Shown here piece by piece: positions 1 to 6,078 of a DNA stretch of 6,706 nt. The DNA lies in the NCBI GenBank assembly GCA_026982215.1, contig JALSHN010000013.1, positions 1 to 6,706 of the forward strand, written 5' to 3'. Each line of letters begins with the position of its first letter. Positions within the stretch are counted from its first letter, which is position 1. Both the position numbers and the translations under genes were made by a program. The notes below the pieces were generated by a model. That model had not been told where the DNA came from. It did no database searches and saw nothing but the letters and a program-made list of their open reading frames with translations. The DNA comes from Gammaproteobacteria bacterium (lineage in GTDB: Bacteria > Pseudomonadota > Gammaproteobacteria > S012-40).

Positions 1-116
1 GTCTCGGGTTCCGGTACGGGTTCGGGCTCCGGCACGGGTTCGGGTTCCGGCACGGGTTCGGGTTCCGGCACGGGTTCGGGCTCCGGCACGGGTTCGGGCT
101 CCGGCACGGGTTCGGG
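1..116 (-). repeat. 18-bp tandem repeat encoding the TonB Pro-Glu-Pro-Val spacer
   Basis: About six copies of an 18-bp unit, read on the minus strand as CCCGAACCCGTGCCGGAG, encode PEPVPE repeated in frame. Copies differ only by synonymous changes (GAG/GAA and one GTG/GTA). The array continues past the left edge, so the copy number is unknown. Alternating X-Pro repeats are typical of the rigid periplasmic spacer of TonB. The 18-bp period is a multiple of three, so copy-number change would alter spacer length without a frameshift. Confidence 0.95.
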
Positions 117-305
117 CTGTACTGGGGCCGCTGCCGGAGCGGATTGCTCGGCCAAGGCGGTGGCCAGCAGGAGGCGCACCGGCGGCGTTTCTTCGCGGGG
201 TGGGGGGACATCGGCGCGCCAGGGGGGCAGCCAGGCGGCCAGGGCGGCGTGCAGGCCGATGGCGATGGTGAGTGTGACGGTGAGTTGGGCGCGGGAGGAG
301 GTCAT
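1..305 (-). CDS. tonB: TonB energy transducer, N-terminal part (runs off the window)
   Basis: The first 101 codons are visible. TonB links the ExbB-ExbD proton motor in the inner membrane to outer-membrane receptors. A short cytoplasmic start is followed by one hydrophobic segment at about residues 8-27, with a His at residue 19. That His may match the conserved membrane His of E. coli TonB (His20), but the Ser four residues before it is Ala here. From residue 64 the chain becomes a PEPEPV repeat, which fits the extended proline-rich periplasmic spacer of TonB. The C-terminal receptor-binding domain lies outside the window, so the call rests on the N-terminus, the spacer and the gene order after exbB-exbD. 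The ATG is 4 bp past the exbD stop, and no clear Shine-Dalgarno precedes it, so translation is probably coupled to exbD. No alternative in-frame start is seen just upstream. Confidence 0.88.
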   Translation of the reverse strand, partial: MTSSRAQLTVTLTIAIGLHAALAAWLPPWRADVPPPREETPPVRLLLATALAEQSAPAAAPVQPEPVPEPEPVPEPEPVPEPEPVPEPEPVPEPEPVPEPE

Positions 306-309
306 GACT

Positions 310-708
310 TCACTGGCGTCGGGTCGCGAGTGAGATCTGTTCACCGCCGGCGGCGCGTATTTCGTCCATCACTTGCAGCAGCCGGCGGACCTCGGTGGCG
401 GCGTCGCTCTTGAGGGTGATGGTGCGGATTTCGGCCTGGTTCAATAGGGGTTGCAGCGCCGTTTTGAGTGCTTCGAGCGCGATGGGGTCGCCGTTGAGGG
501 TCAAGCGGCCGTCGGCCGCCACGGTGACGACGATCGGGGCGGGGTCGTGGGGGGTGCTGGTGTGGGATTGGGGGAGTTCGAGTTCCACCGCTTCGGGGAT
601 CATGAAGGTGGTGGTCAGCATGAAGAAGACCAGCAGCAGGAAGACCACGTCGATGAGGGGGGCGATGTCGAGGTGCGAGCGGATTCGGGCCCGGCCTTCA
701 AAGTCCAT
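310..708 (-). CDS. exbD: ExbD/TolR-family biopolymer transport protein
   Basis: This 132-residue protein has the normal ExbD length and layout. A short cytoplasmic N-terminus leads into a single membrane segment (about residues 16-37, DIAPLIDVVFLLLVFFML), followed by a periplasmic domain. Asp20 in PLIDVVF matches the conserved membrane Asp of the family (Asp25 in E. coli ExbD), the proton-carrying residue of the motor. With ExbB it converts the proton gradient into movement of TonB. The ATG lies inside the end of exbB (11-bp overlap). A strong Shine-Dalgarno, GGAGGA at 717-722, sits 8 nt before it. A TolR reading is possible from sequence alone, but the TonB-like gene downstream and the receptor upstream favour ExbD. 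Confidence 0.93.
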   Translation of the reverse strand: MDFEGRARIRSHLDIAPLIDVVFLLLVFFMLTTTFMIPEAVELELPQSHTSTPHDPAPIVVTVAADGRLTLNGDPIALEALKTALQPLLNQAEIRTITLKSDAATEVRRLLQVMDEIRAAGGEQISLATRRQ

Positions 709-1366
709 GGGGTTCGTCCTCCAGCGGGTGTTGGTCGCGATCGCCGATGTGTGGCGTTTTGCCGAACAGACGCAGGATGCGGATGGCGGCGTCTTTCATG
801 TCCGCGCGGACTTGGTCCACTTCGCCTTCGAGGTAGTAGAAGGCGGCCATGGCCGGGATGGCGACGGTGAGGCCGAAGGCGGTGGTGAGCAGCGCTTCCC
901 AGATGCCGCCGGAGAGCAGTGCGGGGTCGACACGGCTGCCCGCCGTTTCCAGGTTCATGAAGGCGTCGATCATGCCGGTGACGGTGCCCAGCAGGCCGAG
1001 AAGCGGACTCAGATGGGCAATGGAGGACAATGCCCGCAACCACGACTCCAAGGCGCGGATCTGGGCGCTGCCCACCCGGCTGATCTCGGCCTCGGTGTCC
1101 GCGGTGGTGTAACGCGGGTCGCGCCCGAAACGGATCGCCTGTTCCATCACCCGGGCCACGGGGTGTCGCAGGGGCTGCAGCAGGTCCAGGGCGCCGTTGA
1201 CGTCGCCTTGCTCCAGCCGGTCGATCACCCGATCGATGAAATCGGTTCGCCGCAGGCGGGCCTGGAGGAACTGGTAGCCCTTCAGCAGGACGATGGCGGT
1301 GGCCAGGATGGAGAGGAGCAGCAGCACGTACATGATGCCGCCGCCTTGTTGGAGCAGTTCGATCAT
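698..1366 (-). CDS. exbB: ExbB/TolQ/MotA-family proton channel protein
   Basis: This 222-residue inner-membrane protein forms the proton-channel scaffold with ExbD and energises TonB. Three membrane segments are visible at about residues 11-30, 115-137 and 155-178, with a large cytoplasmic region between the first two. The family signature HLSPLLGLLGTVTGMIDAF lies at 118-136. EALLTTAFGLTVAIPA at 157-172 holds Glu157, the likely equivalent of the functional Glu176 of E. coli ExbB. The protein lacks the long N-terminal extension of some ExbB proteins. The start is preceded only by a weak purine-rich GAGACGAG. The gene sits 70 bp after the receptor stop and just beyond a strong terminator, so its transcription depends on read-through or on its own unidentified promoter. 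Confidence 0.93.
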   Translation of the reverse strand: MIELLQQGGGIMYVLLLLSILATAIVLLKGYQFLQARLRRTDFIDRVIDRLEQGDVNGALDLLQPLRHPVARVMEQAIRFGRDPRYTTADTEAEISRVGSAQIRALESWLRALSSIAHLSPLLGLLGTVTGMIDAFMNLETAGSRVDPALLSGGIWEALLTTAFGLTVAIPAMAAFYYLEGEVDQVRADMKDAAIRILRLFGKTPHIGDRDQHPLEDEPHGL

Positions 1367-1383
1367 CTCGTCTCAGCCGGGGT

Positions 1384-1420
1384 GAAAAAGGGGACGATAT
1401 GGCTTGCGCCATACCGTCCC
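1384..1420 (-). terminator. Intrinsic terminator after the receptor gene
   Basis: Read on the minus strand, GGGACGGTATGGC (1420-1408) pairs with GCCATATCGTCCC (1403-1391). This makes a 13-bp stem with one G-U pair, closed by a GCAA (GNRA) tetraloop. A C and then five T (1389-1385) follow at once. The stem, loop and T-run fit a Rho-independent terminator on the minus strand. On the plus strand the G-U becomes an A-C mismatch and no T-run follows, so it is directional. It starts 17 bp past the receptor stop and ends 18 bp before exbB. Confidence 0.9.
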
Positions 1421-1436
1421 AGTGGGGGGGTCGGGT

Positions 1437-3713
1437 TCACAGCCGGACCTCGACACCGGCATAGGCGAACAAGGGCATGCCGGGGCGGGGGCCTTCCGGT
1501 TGCCGGGAGACCAGATATCTCCGATCGGTGAGGTTCTGTACCCCGGCGAACAGTTTGGCGTTTTTGTTCATGCGGTAGTGGGCCACGGCGTCGATGATCA
1601 GGTAGGCGTCGGTCATGCCGAAGCGGGCGTCGGGGTCACCGTTGCCGTTGACCTGGTCGCTGACGTTGCTGGCGCTGGTGTACATGGCGCTGACGTAGTT
1701 GCCGCTGATCTCGCCTCCCCAGCGCGCCGTTTCCACCCCGGTACCGGCGCTCAACACCCACTCGGGGATGTAGGGTACCTTGTTGCCCGCGCGCCCGAAG
1801 CTGAAGATGGATTCGGGATCGGTCGAGGTGGCATCGTTGCGTTGGGTGGCGTTGGTGTAGGTGACGGAGAAGAACCACGGGTTGCGCAATCCCCAGCCGT
1901 TGTCGATGCCGGCGTCGTAGCGCGCCGCCAGCTCGGCGCCGTAGCTGCGTACCTGGCCGAAGTTTTCCGTCTCACCGGTGCCGGTGCCGCCGATGTTGTC
2001 GATGACGATGAGATTGTCGAAGTCGGTGAGGAACAGGGCGCCCTCCAGGGCCACGGCCCGCTCGGGGTCGGCGTAGCGCGCCCCCAGTTCATAGGCCAGG
2101 CTGGTCTCTTCGCGGATACCCTGGGTGGCGCTCTTGGGGCTGGGCGGGGAGTAGCCGCGGTTGATGCTGCCGAAGCCGGTCCAGCGATCGTTGAGGGCAT
2201 AGGTGAGGCCCAGGCTGCCGCCCCACAGGGTCATGCTGTTCCGCTGTTCGTCGCGGGGGGCGGCGACTTCGGCGTAATTGTTGATGTAGGTCTGTTCCAA
2301 GCGTTCGGCGCGCACGCCGGGGATGAGGCGCCAGGCTCCCAGTTCGATGGTGTCTTGCAGGTAGACGGCCAGGGCGCGGGTCTTCTGCAGGCGATCACCG
2401 GCGCCGCCAGGGGTGCCGGCGGTCATGGCGTCGATGGCGCCGTTGGCCAGTTGGGAGTAGTCGTCGTCCCACTGGAAACGAATGACCTGGTCCTGGTGGT
2501 AACGCACCCCGGCGGCGATTTCATGCGCCACCTCGCCGGTGGTGAAACGGTAGTAGCCGGCGAGGTCCAGTCCTTCGGCTTCATAATCACGGTTGTTGGC
2601 GCGGATGCGCAGGGTGCAGGCCAGCTCTCCCTTGAGACAGGCCAGCCCGTCGCCGTTCTGTGCGCCGGCCAAGGCGTTGGAGAGCTTCAGGGTGTTGCCG
2701 TTGACGTTTCGCAGGTCCTTGAGTTTGTACCAGTTTCGTTTGAAGGTGTTGCGGTAGAGGGTGGCGACCACGTCGAGGTCGTCACTGGGGGCCAGGGTGT
2801 AGCGCAGGTAGCTGCGGGTCTGTTTGCTTTGGATGTTGTCGAAGCGGCTGGCGGCGTAGCGACGGAAGGGATCGGCGGCGTAGTCGGCTTCGCTCAGGCC
2901 GAGGTAGGTCTCGTCGGCATCCAGCTCGGAGCTGCCGTATTTGAATTCAAACCGTTGATAGATGGCCGTGTCGGGTTCCCAAGCGAGTTTGACCATGGGG
3001 TCGAGCTTGGTGAAGCCGGTCTCGTCGCCGTCGCGAAAATCGGGGGTCTGATCGATGGTCTTGTAGCCGTCGTTGCGGCGGTAATAGCCCTCAACCAAGA
3101 GGCCGATGCGTCCCTTTTCGGTGTCCAGGGTGTCGCCCACGTAGGCATGGGTACGCTGTTCGCCAAAGCGTCCGAAGGAGGTCTTCAGGTAGGTGGTGCG
3201 GCGGGTGGGGATGGCAGTGGCCAGATAGTTGATGACGCCGCCAGTGGTGTGGGGGCCGTATTTGACCTGGCTGGATCCTTTGAGGACCTCGATACCGCTC
3301 ATCCGTCCCACCGTGGGGGAGTAGTAGGCCGCCGGGGCGGAATAGGGGGCGGGGGCGGTGAGGACCCCGTCTTCCATCAGGGTGACCTTGGCGCTGCGGG
3401 AGGTGTCCACCCCGCGCAGGCTGATGTTGGGGAACAGGCCGAAGCCTTCTTCCTGGCGCAGGTAGACCCCGGGGACCTTGCGCAGGGCCTGATTGATGTC
3501 GTCGTAGTTCTGCTGGCTGATGTCTTCCCGGGTGACGAGGTGGGCCGCCCCCGGCAGTTCGTCGATGTTCCCGGGGTTGCCGATCACCATGATCTTGTCG
3601 AGGACGGTGGGCGGGGTGTCGTCCGCCACGGTCGCCACGGGAGCCGCCCCGAGGGAGACGCTGATGAAGGTGGTGCCGATAAACGCTTTTTTGTGCTTGT
3701 GCTTCATGGCCAC
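1437..3713 (-). CDS. TonB-dependent outer-membrane receptor, FecA-like
   Basis: A 758-residue receptor that would import a ferric chelate (siderophore, ferric citrate or possibly heme) through the outer membrane. The basic start and hydrophobic stretch (1-30) are a signal peptide. A TonB-box-like TVLDKIMVIG follows at 36-45, then a plug domain at about 52-168 (ISLRGVDTSRSAKVTLMEDG, EVLKGSSQVKYGPHTTGGVIN), then a 22-strand-type barrel. The plug wording, the RGYSPPSP motif (519-526) and the end (GVQNLTDRRYLVSRQPEGPRPG) resemble FecA-type receptors. No N-terminal signalling (STN) domain fits before the TonB box, so FecI/FecR-type control is unlikely. The FRAP and NPNL motifs of heme receptors are absent. 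Cys359 and Cys366 probably form a disulfide in an outer loop. The last residue is Leu, not the usual aromatic. A GTG start at 3713 lies 5 nt from GAGGAA (3719-3724); an in-frame ATG at 3707 is the alternative. Confidence 0.93.
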   Translation of the reverse strand: MAMKHKHKKAFIGTTFISVSLGAAPVATVADDTPPTVLDKIMVIGNPGNIDELPGAAHLVTREDISQQNYDDINQALRKVPGVYLRQEEGFGLFPNISLRGVDTSRSAKVTLMEDGVLTAPAPYSAPAAYYSPTVGRMSGIEVLKGSSQVKYGPHTTGGVINYLATAIPTRRTTYLKTSFGRFGEQRTHAYVGDTLDTEKGRIGLLVEGYYRRNDGYKTIDQTPDFRDGDETGFTKLDPMVKLAWEPDTAIYQRFEFKYGSSELDADETYLGLSEADYAADPFRRYAASRFDNIQSKQTRSYLRYTLAPSDDLDVVATLYRNTFKRNWYKLKDLRNVNGNTLKLSNALAGAQNGDGLACLKGELACTLRIRANNRDYEAEGLDLAGYYRFTTGEVAHEIAAGVRYHQDQVIRFQWDDDYSQLANGAIDAMTAGTPGGAGDRLQKTRALAVYLQDTIELGAWRLIPGVRAERLEQTYINNYAEVAAPRDEQRNSMTLWGGSLGLTYALNDRWTGFGSINRGYSPPSPKSATQGIREETSLAYELGARYADPERAVALEGALFLTDFDNLIVIDNIGGTGTGETENFGQVRSYGAELAARYDAGIDNGWGLRNPWFFSVTYTNATQRNDATSTDPESIFSFGRAGNKVPYIPEWVLSAGTGVETARWGGEISGNYVSAMYTSASNVSDQVNGNGDPDARFGMTDAYLIIDAVAHYRMNKNAKLFAGVQNLTDRRYLVSRQPEGPRPGMPLFAYAGVEVRL

Positions 3714-3753
3714 ATTGCTTCCTCAATTCGCTGAGACGTGTTGGATGAAAGAT

Positions 3754-3780
3754 GCTGGCTGGCGATGAAGCTGGCTGGCG
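3754..3780 (-). repeat. Two direct copies of an 11-bp motif in the receptor leader
   Basis: On the minus strand CGCCAGCCAGC occurs at 3780-3770 and again at 3764-3754, a 16-bp period. Each copy is followed shortly by a TTTCAT or TTCAT. If the promoter candidate at 3787-3815 is correct, both copies fall in the first part of the receptor 5' untranslated region. Function is unknown. Confidence 0.6.
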
Positions 3781-3786
3781 GGGAGG

Positions 3787-3815
3787 AGTATGCCAAGTTT
3801 GTCTCAGATTGTAAA
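3787..3815 (-). promoter_or_regulatory. Candidate sigma70-type promoter of the receptor gene
   Basis: On the minus strand the -35 candidate TTTACA (3815-3810, 5 of 6 to TTGACA) is separated by 17 bp from the -10 candidate CATACT (3792-3787, 4 of 6 to TATAAT). The Fur box abuts the -35 element, as expected for an iron-repressed promoter. Transcription would start near 3780 and give a leader of about 67 nt. Confidence 0.55.
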
Positions 3816-3830
3816 TGTTAATCGTTATCA
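3816..3830. promoter_or_regulatory. Fur box between receptor and hemP
   Basis: TGTTAATCGTTATCA reads TGATAACGATTAACA on the other strand. Against the 7-1-7 Fur consensus TGATAATNATTATCA it matches 12 of 14 informative positions. The match extends symmetrically with flanking AA and TT (3814-3832). It lies between two divergent promoter candidates and touches the -35 of the receptor promoter, so iron-loaded Fur could silence both directions from one site. Fur itself is not in the window. Confidence 0.82.
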
Positions 3831-3836
3831 TTTGTA

Positions 3837-3865
3837 TTGACGTTGTGCTTCTGGGTGGCTATGGT
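3837..3865 (+). promoter_or_regulatory. Candidate promoter of hemP
   Basis: TTGACG (3837-3842, 5 of 6 to the -35 consensus) and TATGGT (3860-3865, 4 of 6 to the -10 consensus) are spaced by 17 bp. The site points toward hemP and starts 6 bp from the Fur box, within reach of an extended Fur footprint. Confidence 0.45.
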
Positions 3866-3905
3866 GCAGAGGTCGAGATGAGTGCTGCCTGCGGGAGGTC
3901 AGGTG

Positions 3906-4088
3906 ATGAGTTCAGAGAGACCCAGTGATCCCAAGTCCGGGATTTTCCCCGCCCCTGATGGAGGGACGCCGACGGTGATAGAGAGTAAAGCGTTGTTTTC
4001 CGGGGGGCGGGAGGTGCTGATCCGTCATGAGGGTCAGTTGTACCGCTTGCGTTTGACCCGCCACGGCAAGTTGATCTTGACGAAATGA
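3906..4088 (+). CDS. hemP: HemP/HmuP-family hemin uptake protein
   Basis: This 60-residue protein ends in the family core SGGREVLIRHEGQLYRLRLTRHGKLILTK (residues 32-60), which is how HemP proteins are recognised. The N-terminal half is polar and variable. Members are small cytosolic proteins encoded beside heme or iron receptors. In Bradyrhizobium japonicum (HmuP) and Burkholderia multivorans (HemP) they are needed for expression of the heme receptor gene, so a regulatory role toward the divergent receptor is the best inference. The ATG at 3906 has GGGAGG (3893-3898) 7 nt upstream. A longer reading from GTG at 3882 has no comparable ribosome site and would place that motif inside the coding region. 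The gene shares a Fur box with the receptor. Confidence 0.92.
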   Translation: MSSERPSDPKSGIFPAPDGGTPTVIESKALFSGGREVLIRHEGQLYRLRLTRHGKLILTK

Positions 4089-4090
4089 AG

Positions 4091-4122
4091 GGGGGGCGCA
4101 TGGCGCGCTCCCCGTTGTCTTT
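4091..4122. terminator. Hairpin between convergent hemP and the VTT-rhodanese gene
   Basis: GGGGGGCGC (4091-4099) and GCGCTCCCC (4105-4113) form a 9-bp stem with one G-T pair around a 5-nt loop. On the plus strand GTTGTCTTT follows. On the minus strand CTTCATTT follows. The 32-bp gap between the two convergent stops is almost entirely this hairpin, so it probably ends transcription from both sides. The T-runs are short, so efficiency may be modest. Confidence 0.65.
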
Positions 4123-5104
4123 ACGCGGTTTTTTCGCCCGCTTCTCCGCGGCTCACTTCCCATCCTTTGGCCTGCCATTCTTCCATGCCACCGCTGACCA
4201 CGTGCACGTGGGCGAAACCGGCGCGTGTGAGTCGTAGCGCGGCGTTGCGGGAGCGCCGGTCGCTGCGGCAGATGAGGGCGATGCGCTTTTCTTGATAGGG
4301 GCCGAGTTCTTCCAGGTGGTCCGCCAGCCGGTCCAGGGGGATGTTGCGTGCCCGGGGAAGGTGGCCCTGGGCGTATTCTTCCGAGCTGCGCACGTCGATC
4401 AACAGATCGACGTCTCCTTGTTCCAAGGCCTCTCTCAGTTGCACTACACTCCACGGCGGTTGTTGACGCAGGCGGGCGATCAGTCGCGGCAGGAAGGCCA
4501 CCAGGGCGAGTAGTCCCAGGGCGAGCAGCGCTTTGCCAGCCAGATCTTGGGCCCCTTGGGCGGCTTCGCGTCCCAGATAGCCCAGGTAGGTGTAGGCCGC
4601 CGCCCCGGGGATCATGGCCACGGCAGTGGTGAGGATGTAGGCCGGCAGCGGGATACGGGTGAGGCCGAGGGCGTAGTTGAGCAGGTTGAAGGGGAATACC
4701 GGGACCAGACGGGTGAAGGCCACGAAACGCCAGCCCTCGGCGTTCACACCGTCCAGCACCCGCCGGGCGATGCCGCCGGCGCGCCGTTCCACCCACTCGC
4801 TTCCCAGATGACGGGCCAGCAGGAAGGCGAGGGTGGCCCCCAGGGTGGCGCCGCTGAGGTTGATCGCCGTGCCCAGCAGGGGGCCGAAAAGGGCGCCCCC
4901 GGCGAGGGTGAGCAATGAGCCGGGGAGGAACAGCACCGTGGCCAGGGCATAGAGGAGGATGAAGGCCAGGGGGGCGAGGGGACCGGCGTCGTTCATCCAC
5001 TGGCGGATGGCCTCGACACTGAGGTGCTGGCTGTTCATGCCGGTCCAGACGATGGCCGCGATGAGGGCGATGAGGAGCGCGGCTTTGCTGAGGCGTGAGG
5101 TCAT
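4121..5104 (-). CDS. VTT (DedA/TVP38-like) membrane protein fused to a rhodanese domain
   Basis: A 327-residue two-domain inner-membrane protein. Residues 1-210 form a TVP38/TMEM64-type VTT domain: an N-terminal membrane segment (about 7-24), then re-entrant and membrane segments with LFLPGSLLTLAGGALFG (58-74) and FTRLVPVFPFNLLNYALGL (130-148), and a last segment at about 190-209. Residues 217-318 are a cytoplasm-facing (inferred) rhodanese domain with LIDVRSSEEYAQGHLPRARNIPL and the active loop Cys279-RSDRRS. The catalytic Cys is present, so persulfide chemistry is possible. VTT proteins are linked to lipid or small-molecule movement across membranes; the substrate here is unknown. The ATG overlaps the desaturase stop (ATGA), with AAGGAG (5112-5117) 7 nt upstream, so the two genes are translated together. 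VTT-rhodanese fusions are a known architecture of unclear role. Confidence 0.9.
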   Translation of the reverse strand: MTSRLSKAALLIALIAAIVWTGMNSQHLSVEAIRQWMNDAGPLAPLAFILLYALATVLFLPGSLLTLAGGALFGPLLGTAINLSGATLGATLAFLLARHLGSEWVERRAGGIARRVLDGVNAEGWRFVAFTRLVPVFPFNLLNYALGLTRIPLPAYILTTAVAMIPGAAAYTYLGYLGREAAQGAQDLAGKALLALGLLALVAFLPRLIARLRQQPPWSVVQLREALEQGDVDLLIDVRSSEEYAQGHLPRARNIPLDRLADHLEELGPYQEKRIALICRSDRRSRNAALRLTRAGFAHVHVVSGGMEEWQAKGWEVSRGEAGEKTA

Positions 5105-5961
5105 GTGTCATCTCCTTCTCGTTGCCAGCGCCGACGGTTGATGGCATAGCCGGCCACCGGTCCCTTGAAGGGGATGAGCAGCATGCCCGGGAGGGTGGCG
5201 CAGGTCTTGGGGTCGCGGAAGGTGCGGATGCCGAGGGTCATCCCTTGATGACCGCCGCGCGGTTGTTCGCGATAGGTGCCCAGCAGCCGGTCCCACCAGG
5301 AGAGGTTGAAACCGAAGTTGGAGTTGGCTTCGTCGTCTTCCACCGAGTGGTGGACGCGGTGCATGTCCGGGGTGACCACGATCCAGCGCAGTACGCGGTC
5401 CACGGCCGACGGCAGGCGCAGGTTGGCGTGGTTGAACATCGCCATGGCGTTGAGGATCACCTCGAAGGCCACCACCGCGGCCACCGGTGGGCCGAGGGCG
5501 GCGATCACGGCGAATTTGATGAGCATGGAGAGGATGATCTCGATGGGGTGGAAACGGGCTCCGGTGGTGACGTCGTAGTCCAGGTCGGCGTGGTGGACCC
5601 GGTGCAGCCGCCACAGGGCGGGGACGGCGTGGAACATGACGTGTTGAAGGTAGATGGCGAGATCCATGAGGATCACTGCGGCGAGGAAGGCCATTGGGGC
5701 GGGAAGGCTCAGCCAGGGCAGCAGGCCCCAGTGCTGTTGGGCGGCGTAGGCGGCCACACCCACGGCGGCGGTGGGGAAGAGGATCCGCAGCAGAACCGTG
5801 TTCACGGCCACCAGTCCCAGATTGTGGGGCCAGCGGCGTCGTCGGGGTAGGCGCCGTTCTCGTCGGGGGAATAGGGTCTCGGCCACGGCCATCAGGGTGA
5901 AGATGCCCAGAAAGGCCCCCAGCCGCAGGGTGGGTTCGTGTTGCAGGATCCACTCGTTCAT
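5101..5961 (-). CDS. Sterol desaturase / fatty acid hydroxylase family membrane protein
   Basis: A 286-residue integral membrane protein with several hydrophobic segments (about 13-30, 48-72, 88-105, 143-175). It carries the His clusters of the di-iron fatty acid hydroxylase superfamily: HVMFH (107-111), HRVHH (120-124), His138, NHAN (177-180) and HRVHH (201-205). Members use O2 to hydroxylate or desaturate lipids, so a lipid-modifying oxidase is likely; the substrate cannot be read from sequence. The open frame extends upstream to 6072, but the ATG at 5961 is preferred. It has AGAGGA (5967-5972) 5 nt before it, starts where family-like sequence begins, and leaves the operator in non-coding DNA. 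It is the first gene of a two-gene operon with the VTT-rhodanese gene, and it is divergent from the ArsR-rhodanese regulator. Confidence 0.9.
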   Translation of the reverse strand: MNEWILQHEPTLRLGAFLGIFTLMAVAETLFPRRERRLPRRRRWPHNLGLVAVNTVLLRILFPTAAVGVAAYAAQQHWGLLPWLSLPAPMAFLAAVILMDLAIYLQHVMFHAVPALWRLHRVHHADLDYDVTTGARFHPIEIILSMLIKFAVIAALGPPVAAVVAFEVILNAMAMFNHANLRLPSAVDRVLRWIVVTPDMHRVHHSVEDDEANSNFGFNLSWWDRLLGTYREQPRGGHQGMTLGIRTFRDPKTCATLPGMLLIPFKGPVAGYAINRRRWQREGDDT

Positions 5962-6040
5962 CACTGTCCTCTCGAGGTGGTTCTTGGACGCTCCGGCAGG
6001 CGTTTTGTAACGATTGTGGAGACTGCCAAATAGTTTTAAG

Positions 6041-6062
6041 ATCAAACAATAATTTGATTGTT
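6041..6062. promoter_or_regulatory. Two interleaved inverted repeats, probable ArsR-type operator
   Basis: ATCAAA-N6-TTTGAT (6041-6058) is a perfect 6-6 palindrome. A second perfect palindrome, AACAAT-N6-ATTGTT (6045-6062), is interleaved with it 4 bp further on. ArsR-family dimers bind short AT-rich inverted repeats of this kind beside their own genes. AATAAT at 6048-6053 matches a -10 element at 5 of 6 positions on the plus strand and lies inside the palindromes, although no good -35 is seen. Binding here would block the regulator gene and could also control the divergent operon. Assignment to this regulator is inferred from position. Confidence 0.62.
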
Positions 6063-6078
6063 GTAGAGGCAACGCCCT

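Noticed and set aside
395..1531. A 378-codon plus-strand open frame opposite exbB and exbD
   Set aside because: Both exbD and exbB on the minus strand show exact family motifs with good boundaries; the opposite frame shows none.
1404..3734. A 776-codon open frame on the plus strand opposite the receptor gene
   Set aside because: It mirrors a clear TonB-dependent receptor, is Gly/Val-rich without recognisable domains, and arises from high-GC codon use on the other strand.
3714..3786. A cobalamin or other riboswitch upstream of the receptor
   Set aside because: The leader is only about 67 nt and shows no conserved riboswitch core; the Fur box explains the control.
3882..3905. Longer hemP start at GTG 3882
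   Set aside because: The GGGAGG at 3893-3898 is ideally placed for ATG 3906, and the extra eight residues are not family-like.
5962..6040. A defined promoter for the desaturase operon
   Set aside because: No -35/-10 pair with acceptable spacing was found on the minus strand, so no promoter is called.
5962..6072. N-terminal extension of the desaturase up to 6072
   Set aside because: The extra 37 residues show no family similarity, would read through the palindromic operator, and a good ribosome site sits before the ATG at 5961.
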